Source: Capitulum mitella
Taxonomy: Eukaryota > Arthropoda > Thecostraca > Pollicipedomorpha > Pollicipedidae
DNA length: 64,000 nt
Assembly (NCBI GenBank): GCA_030062745.1
Contig: CP099841.1
Coordinates: forward strand, 16,367,213 to 16,431,212
Direction of reading: 5' to 3'
Shown: positions 49,274 to 61,513 of the stretch, piece by piece
Layout of the letters: each line of letters opens with the position of its first letter
Numbering within the stretch: the stretch's first letter is position 1
The notes under the pieces: generated by a model
Told to the model about the DNA's origin: nothing
What the model saw: only the letters and a program-made list of their open reading frames with translations
Databases searched by the model: none
Made by a program: the position numbers and the translations under genes

Positions 49274-50521
49274 TTAACCCACCCCCGACGGGGGGTCCGT
49301 TGGCCGCCCCCAATGAGGTTTTTCTAGGATTGCGTGAGAACGAACAAACACAACGCCATGTCACTTCGTGTACTTTTTTTTATCATTTTGCACCTTGTGT
49401 CAAAGTTTTGATCTCAGGTCACGTCAGGTATCTGACCTAAGTCACATCAAACGGACCTATGTCCAAAAAGTTTAGCGCCCTGTAACTTTTTCGGAAAACA
49501 AGTTATCACAATAATGCTTTCAGGGATTAGTGATCTTGATAGATGCAACAAATCTGCTGTTTGATTTTTCGGAATTTTCTTGGTTGACGTAAGGTCAAGC
49601 CCATTTTTAAGAAATATCGTCGTTTTTTCGGAAACTGGCGGAATTTTTCAGGACATTTTTTAGTGTTGAGTGAAGCAGACATCTAGGTTACCGTCAACGG
49701 GCAAAGTATCAATGACTTCCAGACATTGGTCGGAGGTTAGGTCACGAATAAGTCTTGTAAGCCAAAATGCACCACCGTCGGAATCAGCGATGAGTTACTC
49801 AGAACGGGTGGAAAACAAAAGAATTGGCTTGCACTCACGTAAGTAATACGAAGAATGCCAAAAAGTTAAAAAATGCATATTTTGAAAATAAACAGGTTGT
49901 CGCGAATAATGCTCCGCCAATTCTGTAGAATGGTAACTAATTAATTTTTCCAAAATTTCGGCACGAGAAATCATCAAAAGAGCCATTAAGATCAATAAAA
50001 TTTACATGGATAGCCTTATATCGGGAAAATAAAAGAACGCTAGAATTAGTCCCTGTTCATTTGGTACTGCGTATGGCTGCGACGCCTGCCGACAGCTGGC
50101 GTGAAAATTGCCGTGTCTTGAACTTAACGTTTTGGCTTACATATTGAACAAATCTGAGAACTTGTATTGGCATTTGCGGACCTTTACCTGTGCGTTGGTG
50201 CCTGTACCTATGCGTTATTAGCCACAACCCTTCAGATTTAGGCCGTTTCTTGGTCTCATGCAGTGCGTTATGAGAAAACATATATAGGACGTAAATTGCT
50301 TACATATTATCTGAAACCAAAAATGAGATCAGTTTTGAACTCCACTTGTCACAAGCTTTTCTACGGTGTGCTTATTTTTTATCGTGCGACCAACCACTTA
50401 TGAGTTAGAGGGGGCGGTCGACCGCTCCCTCTGACTCTGTGCTCGTCAGAGTCTGACTCTGACTCTGACGACCGCTCCCTCTGGTGTGATCGCCACCGAC
50501 CCATGGTCGAGCGCGGGTTAA
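49274..50521 (+). mobile_element. Family A element, copy 3
   Basis: Left end TTAACCCACCCCCGACGG, right end GGTCGAGCGCGGGTTAA, with TTAA at both. The interior is as in copies 1 and 2 (GAGGTTTTTCTAGGATTGCG, GGACCTATGTCCAAAAAG). The right hairpin region contains an extra short GACTCT duplication (50429-50475). Confidence 0.87.
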
Positions 50522-50612
50522 CTTTCGCAGATATGCGTCAAAAATCGTGGAAATGGCAAGCATAAACCCGTGGGGGGTTCAGCTCCCTCTGCTGGGAACA
50601 GGGTACAATGTA
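50522..50612 (+). mobile_element. Family B right-end fragment
   Basis: TTTCGCAGATATGCGTCAAA, GGAAATGGCAAGC, AACCCGTGGGGGGTTCAGC and CTGCTGGGAACAGGGT match the last ~90 bases of family B. Its start fits the point where B copy 3 breaks off, with TTAA at the join, so it is probably the displaced end of that copy. Confidence 0.75.
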
Positions 50613-51448
50613 GACTAGGATGCTCATGACCCAAAGTGAGCCGACTTGATCTGGCATTGTGACTTAACCTAATATTAAGCCGCTTTTTTGCTTTATTTCG
50701 TGTTCTTTCGAGGATCAATAACAATGTTAAAAAATGGCAATGAGCATCTTTGGTCTGAAACTCCTTGGATTCTACTGGCTCCGTGTGAAACGTCAGTGAG
50801 ACAGCCAGTGGGCCATTCTGTGATCACTTTGGGCCAGAGTTGGAGGCAGAGTCTGAGTGTGAGTCAGAATAAAAGTCAAAAAGTCGGACAGATGCTGGGG
50901 ATGACAGGCGGCGAGCAGTGTAGCCGGCGGGGGGGGGGGGGTACTGCCGCGGCGGCTGAGAGACGGTGGCAAATAACACGGCCGGGACAGCCGCAGCCGG
51001 TCCCGCCAGCAGCACGCCACAAAAGCCAGTAATCTGGCCGAGATTTGTTCGGCACCGCTGGCGCGCCCTGCGGATCCACGATAATGCCATTAGAGAGTCT
51101 CACAACCGCACATGCTGGCTTCCCAACCGACTTTTTGTTCACTCTGTCCGGGATTCAAGTCAAACGGGCCGACTAGAAGCGGAACCATTCTGTGATGCTG
51201 GGACGCTCGTAAGTCTTTGTCAGTCGTCCTACGGGCAACAGAAACATGATAAATGAAAATCTTGCAATAATTTGCAACAATTTATATATATATATATATG
51301 CATGCATGTGTCTGTCCGTCTGTCTGCATAAGCATTGCTCACTAAAGACCACGGCGTCATGCGCTCGTTATGCCGTGAAGCTGAAATGAGCAATGCATAA
51401 ACGAAAATGTCCTACCTAAGTATACCAATATACACATATATGTATATG

Positions 51449-51479
<31 letters not shown>
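50613..51479. other. Unrecognised stretch with poly-G and AT microsatellites
   Basis: Holds a run of G at about 50930-50941, a GC-rich patch to ~51110, and AT tracts at 51281-51299 and 51434-51479. No gene recognised. Confidence 0.45.
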
Positions 51480-53500
51480 CGGTCAAGTTGCATATTATGT
51501 ATAACTTAGCGCAAATTAATCTGCTGACATTTTTGGCAGCAAATCTTGATAACCAAGGCTTGACGCCATCTGCGTGATCTACAATGATTTTCAAAGGGTT
51601 TAGCAGTAAAAAGAAGGCCTGGTTTACCTATACGCGATAGAAAAGGCAGATGAGGTCAACTTTGGCCATTTCAAACGATGCAGAAAATACGGAAAAAACC
51701 GTCTTTTCGTCGGCAGGAATCGCCTTCTTCTGACTGCTAACAATGTGTTTTGGGTGGAATAAACCGTAAATATATATGGCATGCATATAGAGTCTGCATC
51801 TATCACATTATGGTCAAACAAGGTCGGATTATGTCAAGGTATTAATACCTGTGCGTTCACCGGCTCACGATCGTGGGTCAACGACGATCATGCCCGACCG
51901 GGGGGAGGGCGGTTGACCGACGCCCTCAACTCACGAACAGTTGGTCGCACGATAAAAAATAAACAAGCTGTTGGAAAGCTTGTGACGAGCAGAACTCGAA
52001 ACTGGTCTCATTTTTAGATAATATGTAAGTAATTTACGTCCAATATATGTTTTCTCATAGCCGACTGCACGAGACCGATAAACGGCCTGAATGTCAATGG
52101 CTGTGACTAATAACGCATAGGTAAAGGCACCAACGCACAAGTAAAGGTCCGCAGATGCCGATACAAGTTAAATTTCTCATATTTGTTGAATATATACGCC
52201 GAAACGATAACTTAAAAACACGGCAATTTTCGCGCCGTTGTGGGTGTTGTCGGCGGGTGCGGTGACGGGGACTAATTTTAGCGTCCCTTTATTTTCGCAA
52301 CATAAGCCTGTCCATGCAAGTTTTGCTGATCTTAATGGTTCTTTTTTTGTCTTTCTTTTGCTTTTTCTCATGCTTAAATTTTGGAAAAATCCATTAGTTA
52401 CCAGTCTACACAATTGGCGGAGCTTTATTCGCAAGAGCCTGTTTATTTCCAAAATATGCAATTTTTTAAGTTTTTGAGATTCTTGGTATTGCTTACGTCT
52501 AAACCAGTTCTGCCATTTTCTACCCATTCTGAGCAATTCATCGCTGATTTTGACGGTGGTACATTTTTGCTCATATCAGTTATTCGTGACCTGACCTCAG
52601 ATCAATGGCTGAAAGCCATTGATACTTTGCCCGTTGACGGTAACTAGATGTCTGCATCACTCAACACTAAAAATGTTATAAAAAAAATTCCGCCAATTTC
52701 CGAAAAAGCGACGACATGCGTACAAATGGGCTTGACCTTACGCCAATAACCCGGAAAACCCCGGGGAAATCTGAGAAAGCGGATTTGTTGTATCTATCAA
52801 GATTACTTAATCTCTGAAAGTATTATTGCGATATTTTGTTTTTCCGAAAAAGTTACAGGGCGCTAAACGTTTTGGGACATTGGTCCGTTTGACCTGATCT
52901 AGGCCAGACATCTGACGTGACCTGATGTCAAAACTTTGACACACGGTGTAAAAGTGATCAAACAAACGGTACACGAAGTTTCGTGGTGCTGTGTTTGTTC
53001 GTTCTCTCGCAATCCTAGAAAAACGTCAGGGGGACCGCCAACCGCCCCTCCCAGTCAGGGGAGGATTAAGGGTTTCTGGTGTCTGTCGCATCACCCGGCA
53101 GAATAACCAATGATACGATACGATACAGCATAAAATACTGTACCATCTGTTCATGTCATATTCCTAGGAATGAAACCAAAAAATAATGAAACCCGGAACC
53201 CCAAACACTTTTCACGTTGTTCATGCCAATGCCGGTCGGTGCACACGGCCGCTATCAAAGAGCATAACGTTTGGTTGGAAGTTATTTTCGCGTTGGCCGG
53301 GGATTTTATTTTGGCGACGAAAAATGCGAGGGCCGGGGCAGTGCAGACTTTACAGAGAGAACGGATAAATGTAGTTGTTATCATTTGTAACCATACGAAG
53401 TTCGATCGTATTGAAAACAGGCATATTTCAAAAGGTCAAGCCGACTCAATAAATACATCAGTGAATCGGGTCAGCTTGGGTCAAATGAAATAAGACCACA
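51480..53500 (+). mobile_element. Family E repeat, copy 2, split by an A element
   Basis: 51480-51855 and 53070-53500 together are colinear with 35640-36320. The break falls exactly where E copy 1 reads GTGTAAGGCGTTTCTGGTG; here the right side resumes TTAAGGGTTTCTGGTG. Everything between is family A copy 4. Confidence 0.55.
51856..53069 (-). mobile_element. Family A element, copy 4 (inverted, nested in family E)
   Basis: The left side (TTCACCGGCTCACGATCGTG) is a decayed A right terminus, and the right side ends CCCAGTCAGGGGAGGATTAA. The interior is inverted family A: CCATTAGTTACCAGTCTACA, CAAAATATGCAATTTTTTAA, GTGACCTGACCTCAGATCAA. Insertion at a TTAA is supported by the uninterrupted copy of the host repeat. 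Confidence 0.85.
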
Positions 53501-54924
53501 TAAGTCTTGGTTTTCAACAGCGAGTCTCAATCAGTTTTTAAAAACGAGTCTTCTAAGCTGTCAGAACTACATTCAGCTCAAGGTGTATCTAGCTGGGCGT
53601 ACCATAAATTGCTTACGTTTTGCTTACGATATCCTGCCTACCAGAAAAAAGTCAAAGTGGCAAAGGCAGCTTAGCTTGCCAAGCAACATCTCTTAGTCTT
53701 CAGTCTATGTCACAGTTTGTGCGAGAAAACTGATGCCATTTCTGTACGTTGGCTACAGTTTAGAATTTTGGGGCGTATTTTTCCCACAAATAAGCGTCTG
53801 CGGTTTTTTGAATATCGCAGTCGGACAAGTAACAGTGTTGTCCTTCCATAGCGGAGACTATCATTCATCTATTTTGGTCATGCAGCATAACTCAAGTCAT
53901 GCAGCATGACATGCCAATAACTCTGGTGCGATCTGAGTCATGTTTACCAAACCGCACACTTTAGCACACTGCCTTCTTAATTAAAGATACGCACAGGAAG
54001 AGGAGACACGACCAAGAAGTCCATAGGACTCTTAACAATGCTATCAAAGAAGTACATCTGACTGCAGGAAACGCTCAATGCACCGAAGAACGAAAGGTTA
54101 TGGTGACTCAATAGTCTTGCGTACAAGGTAGATAAATACGCCAGTGTGGTTAGCGGAAGTACAGCGAAGTGCATATCGACGAGTTGGAGCGCTGGCGGCG
54201 CCGGCCGGGCCGGTCTTCTCGCCGACGGGCAGACCGGGCCGGGGCTTTCCGTGACCGTCTCAGCAGGCCGCCCGGCGCCGTTCGGCGCCCCACGTTAGCA
54301 CATGAGAGACACGCCCAGTTGTAGTTTGTTGACCGGCTGTTTACTTGATGGTTATATTGTCGACGTCGTGCCTGGCACACCGTGTGATACGTTAGCCGGA
54401 GTACCGTGCCGAAAACGTGGTACTACAGGCTCGCCGAAACGGTGCCATGACATTGCACATGTTCACCACCGAACGGCAGAACAATGGGAATGCTAGGACA
54501 AAAAATGTCAATAAACAGCAAAACGATAAGTTGTTATCATATCTTAGAGCTTCCAAAACATACATTATTGTGTATAGTTACACCAACATTGAAAACCGGT
54601 TCATTATATTCGATTGCAAATATAAAAATTCGGTACAAAACGTGACCCGACCACAGGACACAGGTCAAGAGGTACAAACACATGTGGGAAGGACGTGAGG
54701 GGTCGTATATTCAAACTTCAAACACTGTCGACGAACGTTAAGAACCATTTTAGGAATACATTAGGAACATTAAAACAAACATTAAGAAAGAACACAATCA
54801 AAGGAAGCATGAAAAACTGTCAGAGCTTTTCACAATAAATATTCGACCCACAATGGGTTCACATTTTTATCGACACATTTTTTTCTATTTCCCGTACTGC
54901 TTGTTTTCCGTTTGTCAACAGATG

Positions 54925-54995
54925 AGAGAATGAGAATGAGAGTAAAGGTTTAACAATGAGAGTTTAAGAATGAGAGTCTAAGAATGAGACTTTAA
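54925..54995. repeat. Short GAATGAGAGT-type tandem repeat
   Basis: About four imperfect units of ~17 bases (AATGAGAGT(T/C)TAAG). Confidence 0.8.
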
Positions 54996-56494
54996 GATTT
55001 CGACATCAGTACGTTTTTGAAGTGATTCTGAATTATCATTCTGGAACTATGCAAACGATACTGCATACAAGATCCAAATGCATTCTGTTTAGCTCTTCTC
55101 CTTATCTGTAGATCTTCTTTTTAGGGCATTTCTTCTTCATTTGGGCATCTTACTCGTTTGTCTCATGGCGACCATGCCCGAGAAAACTGGTAATTTTGAC
55201 CAGTAGTGCGTCCTGGCAAAACCTCATTCTTCTAAATGTCACGAACATGGTTATGCTACAAACTTAAAGGCATTAAATATGATACAAAATTGGTTTTCAA
55301 TATTAAGTGGGGTGGCGGGCACTGGGGGAGGGGAAGCCGGGCTGCATGTCTCCAGCCTTATGCCTGAACAAGTAAGAAATCACGTATTTAACTCACAGCA
55401 AAGACGCTAGGCTACGTTGATGTTTCTCAGACTGGTTGTTCACAAATTATCGTTTATATTACCTTTTGAGAAAGTCACGAAGCTGCACAGTTTGATGGGA
55501 ATGTTGCATGTTTATCAGATGTCGTAAAACCATCTCATTCCAATGTAAGTCGTCCCACAAATGGCGCAAGAATCTATGAGGGTGTTGGAGCCCATGCGCC
55601 ACCTCTCCAGGGGTGGCATCGCACACCTTGGCGAAACTCATTTTAGGAATCCAAATTTTATTAAGAATATAATCCACTTTCCAATATAGTCAATCAGCAC
55701 TTTCCGGCCAATGAAAACGTCACGATAAGGATTCCGCAAGGCTGAAACACAGGGCCGGGGAACCACTGAGATGCGGGAGTGCTTCGCCCCAATGAACACT
55801 AAAATTTTGCATGAACCCTGTGGCGTTGACTATAAAGAAAAAACTTTAAAATGATCAACGCATTCCCCCTTCCTCATTAATTTTGCTGTATCCACCGCTA
55901 ATGACGCCATGCATGGTGCAAATACTCCACTTTGCTTCCTTCATTCGGTCTAGTTTCATTTGCATTGTGAACGTAGTGGACAACGTGCCAGGGTTGTGGC
56001 TCTAGGTTTGTGCCACTGTTCAAGCTCATATGCTTCAGGGGTCCAAAATCACTCATTTCCGCTGGTTCGAATACATCATCCGATTCGCTATACTTTTCGA
56101 TATCGAAGAGTCAACATGAGGTTAGATCTCTATGTCGCAAGGAACAACATTTCGTATCTACGACCAAAATTAAGATTCCGAATTGGCCCCTTAACCAGCA
56201 GTTGAGTGCGCCACTGTGCAGCCAACTTTTGCTTACGACTGCCTACAAATACATCTATAACCGTGACGTGATGCTCCCGTCGACTTATCAACTAACCAAA
56301 ATCGAAAATGATAGAAATTATAAAAGAAAAAGAAATAATGATAGAAATAATGATCTTGCATTATCCGTGGGTGCTGCTTCCTGCTGATTTCCCTAAACAG
56401 CACAGAGCAGACATATGAGTCTTTCTGCGAGACTGCAAAAAGTATTACATGTCACAGGGATACTGAAGATATTCATGGATGGATACTGATGCCT

Positions 56495-56513
56495 GCGTGC
56501 GCGCGCGCGTGTG

Positions 56514-56570
<57 letters not shown>
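56495..56570. repeat. (GC)n(GT)n(AT)n compound microsatellite
   Basis: Short GC run, then GT, then about 25 AT units. Confidence 0.95.
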
Positions 56571-58369
56571 CGCGTATATTTTTTAACAGGAATAGGCATT
56601 TAGGATGAGCGTCATGTCTGCGTTTGATACTCGTAGAATGCTGTCGCTAGAAGCCAGACCCATAGACAGCCTTCTGCCAGCGATCTGTCCGCCAAGAAAG
56701 GAAGAATCCCAAGAAAGGAACTGGTCAAAAATAACGTCAAGGTTTTTTGCAAGGGGGCAAGGGACCCAGGGAAGAACCCTGGAAAACTCCCTGAGTAATA
56801 GGAAGTGGAGCCGAAATCTGTCTGGTGTGAGACGAGGAAGGAATGTTGACATTTTGGGTAACACTGGAAAGGTAATTTCGGAACCATGCTGTGTCGATGC
56901 CGTAAAGCTTAGAGATTTATTTAGAATTACCTGCTACGTCGAAGCAGGTGGTCTATATCCAATAAGATCGTTGGCATATGTCCAGGCTAATGCTTTTTTG
57001 AGTGAGTGTGTACGCGTGCGTACGTTTTCATATAATATAGGCTATTTGCCTGTTTATATATGATTTAGGTGTTTTATATAATGTCACCTTTGTTTTACAT
57101 GTCTAACGGTGCACCTCACCCGTGTGGATAACTCTGAGATTGTACAATACAGTACAATACAATAACTATGCCGATGCGTAGTCATTCTTGTTTTGTGTGA
57201 TCACCATATGCATGCATGTAACGCTATGGCGAGCTGCCCATTCCCTTTCGCGTGCAAATTCTGGTTCAAGGTATTCTGGCAGCGATCTGCCCATCTGCCT
57301 ACTGATACTGAATTTGGGTTTTTTGTGATGTAACTGTGAGACACACAATGCATCGAGGACTACAAAAAATGTTTTAATTCGTCTTTTAACGATGAACCTT
57401 CTTTCACGCATGCTGATGATAAACTTGGTAATAATATGATTATTGCTTAAGATACAATAATGACGCCATGAGGTCATATACCTTGAAGCGGACTTGTTAT
57501 CTAAGGTCTTTTTGTGGTGTGTTCAGTTATGATTATATGGAACCGATTTTTGCGAATGCTGTATCCAAGTTCACCACAGCTTTGGTTATCTTTGGTTTAT
57601 AGTTCTAATCCTTACGGGAAAACAAAGACAGCGGCAGTCATATGTGACGGACGCCTGACCATCACAAAGAAACCTACAACCTACTTATACATCGAGCTAG
57701 AACGTATGAGATGACCAACGAACACACGAAGTGGCATCCCGCACGAAAATGGCGCCGAACAGGGCGCCCGGAGATGGGCCTCATTTTGTGCCATACCTGT
57801 CCCTCCCGGCCTCGTTCGCCGAAAAGAACTAGCAAGTGTCGCGGCGGAGCTCTTAAATCCGCTCCTGATTTGGTCGCCACGCCGGCGCCAGTCCACTTCT
57901 GCCTCCTCGTGCCGTGATTTAAGCATGCCGATGTGACAAAGTGGCCTACGGCTGGTAACTAATGACCACTTGAAGCGCTGTAGGATTATCCTGGTGCGCA
58001 GCAGTGACAGTGCAGAAGTGGACCCGTGTATTTTCAGCCAGGAGAAACACGTGCGCATGCGTACACAATTTCCAATCCGAAGAAATCTATACACATGGAC
58101 CAGTCTTCATAAGGGAACCAGTCAGCATCATCAGGAAACCAGCCGGTCGGGGAATCATTCCGCATGAGCAAGTCCAACGCCATTAGTAATTTTCCATCAC
58201 GATTCTACACAATAACCATGTGCAATATCGCTTGGCTATGCATGGTCATAACATGAGATACTTTGAAACACGCACACCGCCAAGTTGCTGACTGCTCTTC
58301 TTTGGAGCAACGCATTTTTTACGCTTTTGTGCCTTTTTCTCTGAAACAAGATAATACTGAGACAAGGCA

Positions 58370-59200
58370 GGTACTACCACGATCCTGATCACGACTTCTG
58401 CAAAGCGTCGTAACCCATTCATATAAAAACCTGGGCACCAAAGATAAATTGCGCAAGGGTTTCCGGACGACGCATGTCTTAGCTTGACCTCAAACCAGGC
58501 CAAAATCTGGGGTACCGCTTTTCACCTCAATTACGACTTTCTGGAAACGACGCGGCCAATTGATATAAAAACCAACGTTTTATTACGCAAGGGATTTAAG
58601 TCTACGCATGTCATAGTTCGACCTTGACTTTAGGTCATAACCTGGGATACAACTCGCCGTAGTCATGACTTTTGCGAGTCGTCACAACCATTTCATATGG
58701 AAGCAATAGTGTCAAAGACCAGTTACGCATGGGTATTTGTCGGGCACAGACCATTGTTTAACTCTGACCTCAGGTCAAAATCCAGGGTACCGTGGTTGGC
58801 CCTAATAACGACGTTTTTCGGTCGTCGTGACCCACTCATATGAAAGTCAAGACATCAGATATAAATTACTCAGGGTATTCGGCCAACCCAGTGACAGCTT
58901 GACCCTGACATTGACCAAATTCTTGGATATCGTTTGTCGCCCTGATCACGACAGTTGGAAAACTAATTTATGTGGAAGCCAAGGCACCAAAGATACATTG
59001 CACAAGGGTTTTAGGCCGACACATGTCATAGTTTGACTTTCACTTCAGGTAAAAATCCAGGATACTGTTTTTCGTCCCTATCACTACTTCATAGAAACAC
59101 GACTTATCTTTAGCACCCTAGCTTTCATATGAATTGGTCACGACTTTTGTGAACATTCGTGATACGTGCAAAAACGATGATCCGGATTTCCACCTTGAAA
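58370..59200 (+). repeat. Diverged tandem satellite, period about 137 bases
   Basis: A GG(T/A)TAC anchor recurs at 58370, 58511, 58644, 58786, 58925 and 59060 (spacings 141, 133, 142, 139, 135). Each unit then has GATCACGAC-like, a CATATGAAA-like, an ACGCAAGGGTTT-like, a CATGTCATAGTTTGACC-like and a TCAGGTCAAAATCC-like word in that order. Related sequence may continue to ~59350. No coding frame persists across units. Confidence 0.78.
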
Positions 59201-59350
59201 CACGGTGAAACTATAAGTGTTGGCAGGAAACCCTTGAGTAGTTTACTTTTTGCGTCCAGGCGTTCATATTAATGGGTCATGACGCTGCTTAAATGTCGCC
59301 AACAAATCGAAAAGCGGTATCCGAGATTTTGACTTTAGGTCACATTCAAT

Positions 59351-61513
59351 GGGTGACCTGGAATGACAGGCAACCCCCACCCCTTTCTCTCAACAAGAGC
59401 TTCCCTTTAGGCATCGTTTTACTTTTTACGTTAAGCACTTCGGTCGTTCTCTGTCGTCGCAGACGTTGCGTGAATTCCTACCAGTATCCTGAGGTCTGAT
59501 GCCAAGGTCAGGTTATTGTCTATCCCGGAAAGAAACCTTTGCCTAATTAGTCTTCAACGCCTTGGTTTCATATGGACGGGTCGCAGCGATTGATAAACGT
59601 TGTCACTGGGGCCAAAAATGGCACCCCAGACTTTGGCCTGGGGTCAAGGCCAAACGATAGTTTCCGTTCGTACCAAGGATAACGATGACACTCATCTGTG
59701 GTTACATGACGGCGAGTAAGGTACGGCTGGTGAGGTAGGGACTCTGATTCAGGATCCGACGCCCAATATACACTATATACACAATATACACAATGTATGT
59801 GGTCGACTTCTATTTGGTTCAGCTCCAAACTTAATATGCCGACCAAACACAAAATTTATCTCTGAGGGCCTGTCCTCGTACATCCCCGAATCTCAAGATC
59901 AAAGATGGGGAGAGCTGGAACAGGATGGTCAGAACCGGAACACAGTGTCCAAGTTCTCCCCACGCGGCCATTTTTGCCAAAATCCGTGCGATTCTAGGAG
60001 GTTTGTTACCGAAAAATTTATGTATATTTTGAATAACTGACCAGGAAACAACATCTCGTTCTGCAAGGAGCATTATGTGGCGCAGTACCCCGCCAAAAAT
60101 CAGAAAAATGTTAAAAACTTAGTTTTGAAACCCTACCTACGTATCTCCTGGATACGCATCGAACTGAATCCAGGGATTTACTAAAAAAAGGAAATAATTC
60201 AGGAGAAAAAAGAAAAATAACAGAAAAGACAAACCGGGAAAGGAAAGAAAATATGCCGCGGTGGGCAGGAATTAATGCTGTCAAGAACGTTTGAAGGGTT
60301 TGAAAACAGATGATTGCATGCATGCTTGTTGGAATAAGGGTTACCGTCCTTCCTACTTCTCCCGTGTCCCACTTCAGTTTACCTTTTCCTACTTAATTGT
60401 TCCAATACTATGACCTACTAATCCAGCACAACAGCGTGCAGGGGATTAGGTCATTCCACCCGTTAGGCATGAAACGACTGGAGAAGCATGATTTGTGTTC
60501 TGGGAGACAAACGTGTTACTCTTCCAGTCTACTTCCTACATTTCTTCAACCAATTCTCAGCAACGCTACTCAGCTGGACACATAACAACGTTATGTTGTC
60601 ATGACAGCATGTTGTTAACGATAAAATCATTACACTCACATATTCGTGTGATGGAACTGGGGGCGACTGAAGACAGTTTCCGGCAAAAAAAGCTTATCAT
60701 ATCCGGGTATCCGGAATTACTAACGTCCTAGGAAACGTGGCAGTACGGTACTAGTCAGTCTTATGGCTTTCATTGTTGAGGGATTTAGGATGTTTCGCGA
60801 TGTCTAACCAAATTCCAAACGGAACTGCGGACTGTTACTTGCTGTCGCAGATTACAGTGGTTTTCTGAATTTGTGGCAACTGCGCCAAGACCTTCGCATA
60901 CTTGCGACACTATTCCTTGGTTTTGCCCTGAAGCCGTGTTTTTCTGAGCCCGAATTTCAAATCAAAATCAGTTATAGAAGATAAACTCATAGTCAAGGAA
61001 TTTCGGCATATCTGAAATCAGGTTACAGTGCAGCAAAGAGAAAACTCCTACTCCCTCCTCAGAAAACAGTCTTAACATAGTGGACGCCAGAAGTCCATTG
61101 TACGTAGTGATGAGGAGGGAATATTCCCCTCCACCATTTATCTCTTGAAGTATTTAACCGACTTCAGTGCAATTTTGTTGGGAGAAAGGCTTTTCAGTGA
61201 TCTTACAACCTTCAAAAACTGAATGGCCGAGGTCAAGATCTAACCTCTGAGCTGACCGCAACCAATTTTTGTAAAAGCGTGGTCGGTATGATAAAAATGC
61301 GTACAGAAAAGAGAGGCTGGCCTTGCCAGGTCAATTGAGGCTCACCCGGTTCATTGTCTGAAAATGGTGCATTTTGACAAAAATGAACCATAACACAACC
61401 TCGTGCGTTGTTAGTAGATAGGATACCCTTGTTTATCCGTGCAACAACTACGTAATCAGATGATGAGGTTATCCAAGGTTAATCGGGGTCAACAGAATGC
61501 AAACTAACAAATT
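59351..61513. other. Unrecognised non-coding stretch
   Basis: No gene or repeat recognised. Confidence 0.4.

Larger units (their letters stand above)
53501..58369. other. Unrecognised stretch
   Basis: No supported gene. Contains a GC-rich patch at ~54180-54300, a short AATGAGAGTTTAAG-type tandem repeat at 54925-54995 and the compound microsatellite at 56495-56570. The frames at 55459-55677 (-), 56605-57063 (+) and 57681-58094 (-) match nothing I know. Confidence 0.4.

Noticed and set aside
58370-59200. CRISPR array
   Set aside because: Unit length, strong unit divergence and lack of short identical repeats with unique spacers, in a eukaryotic context, fit a satellite instead.
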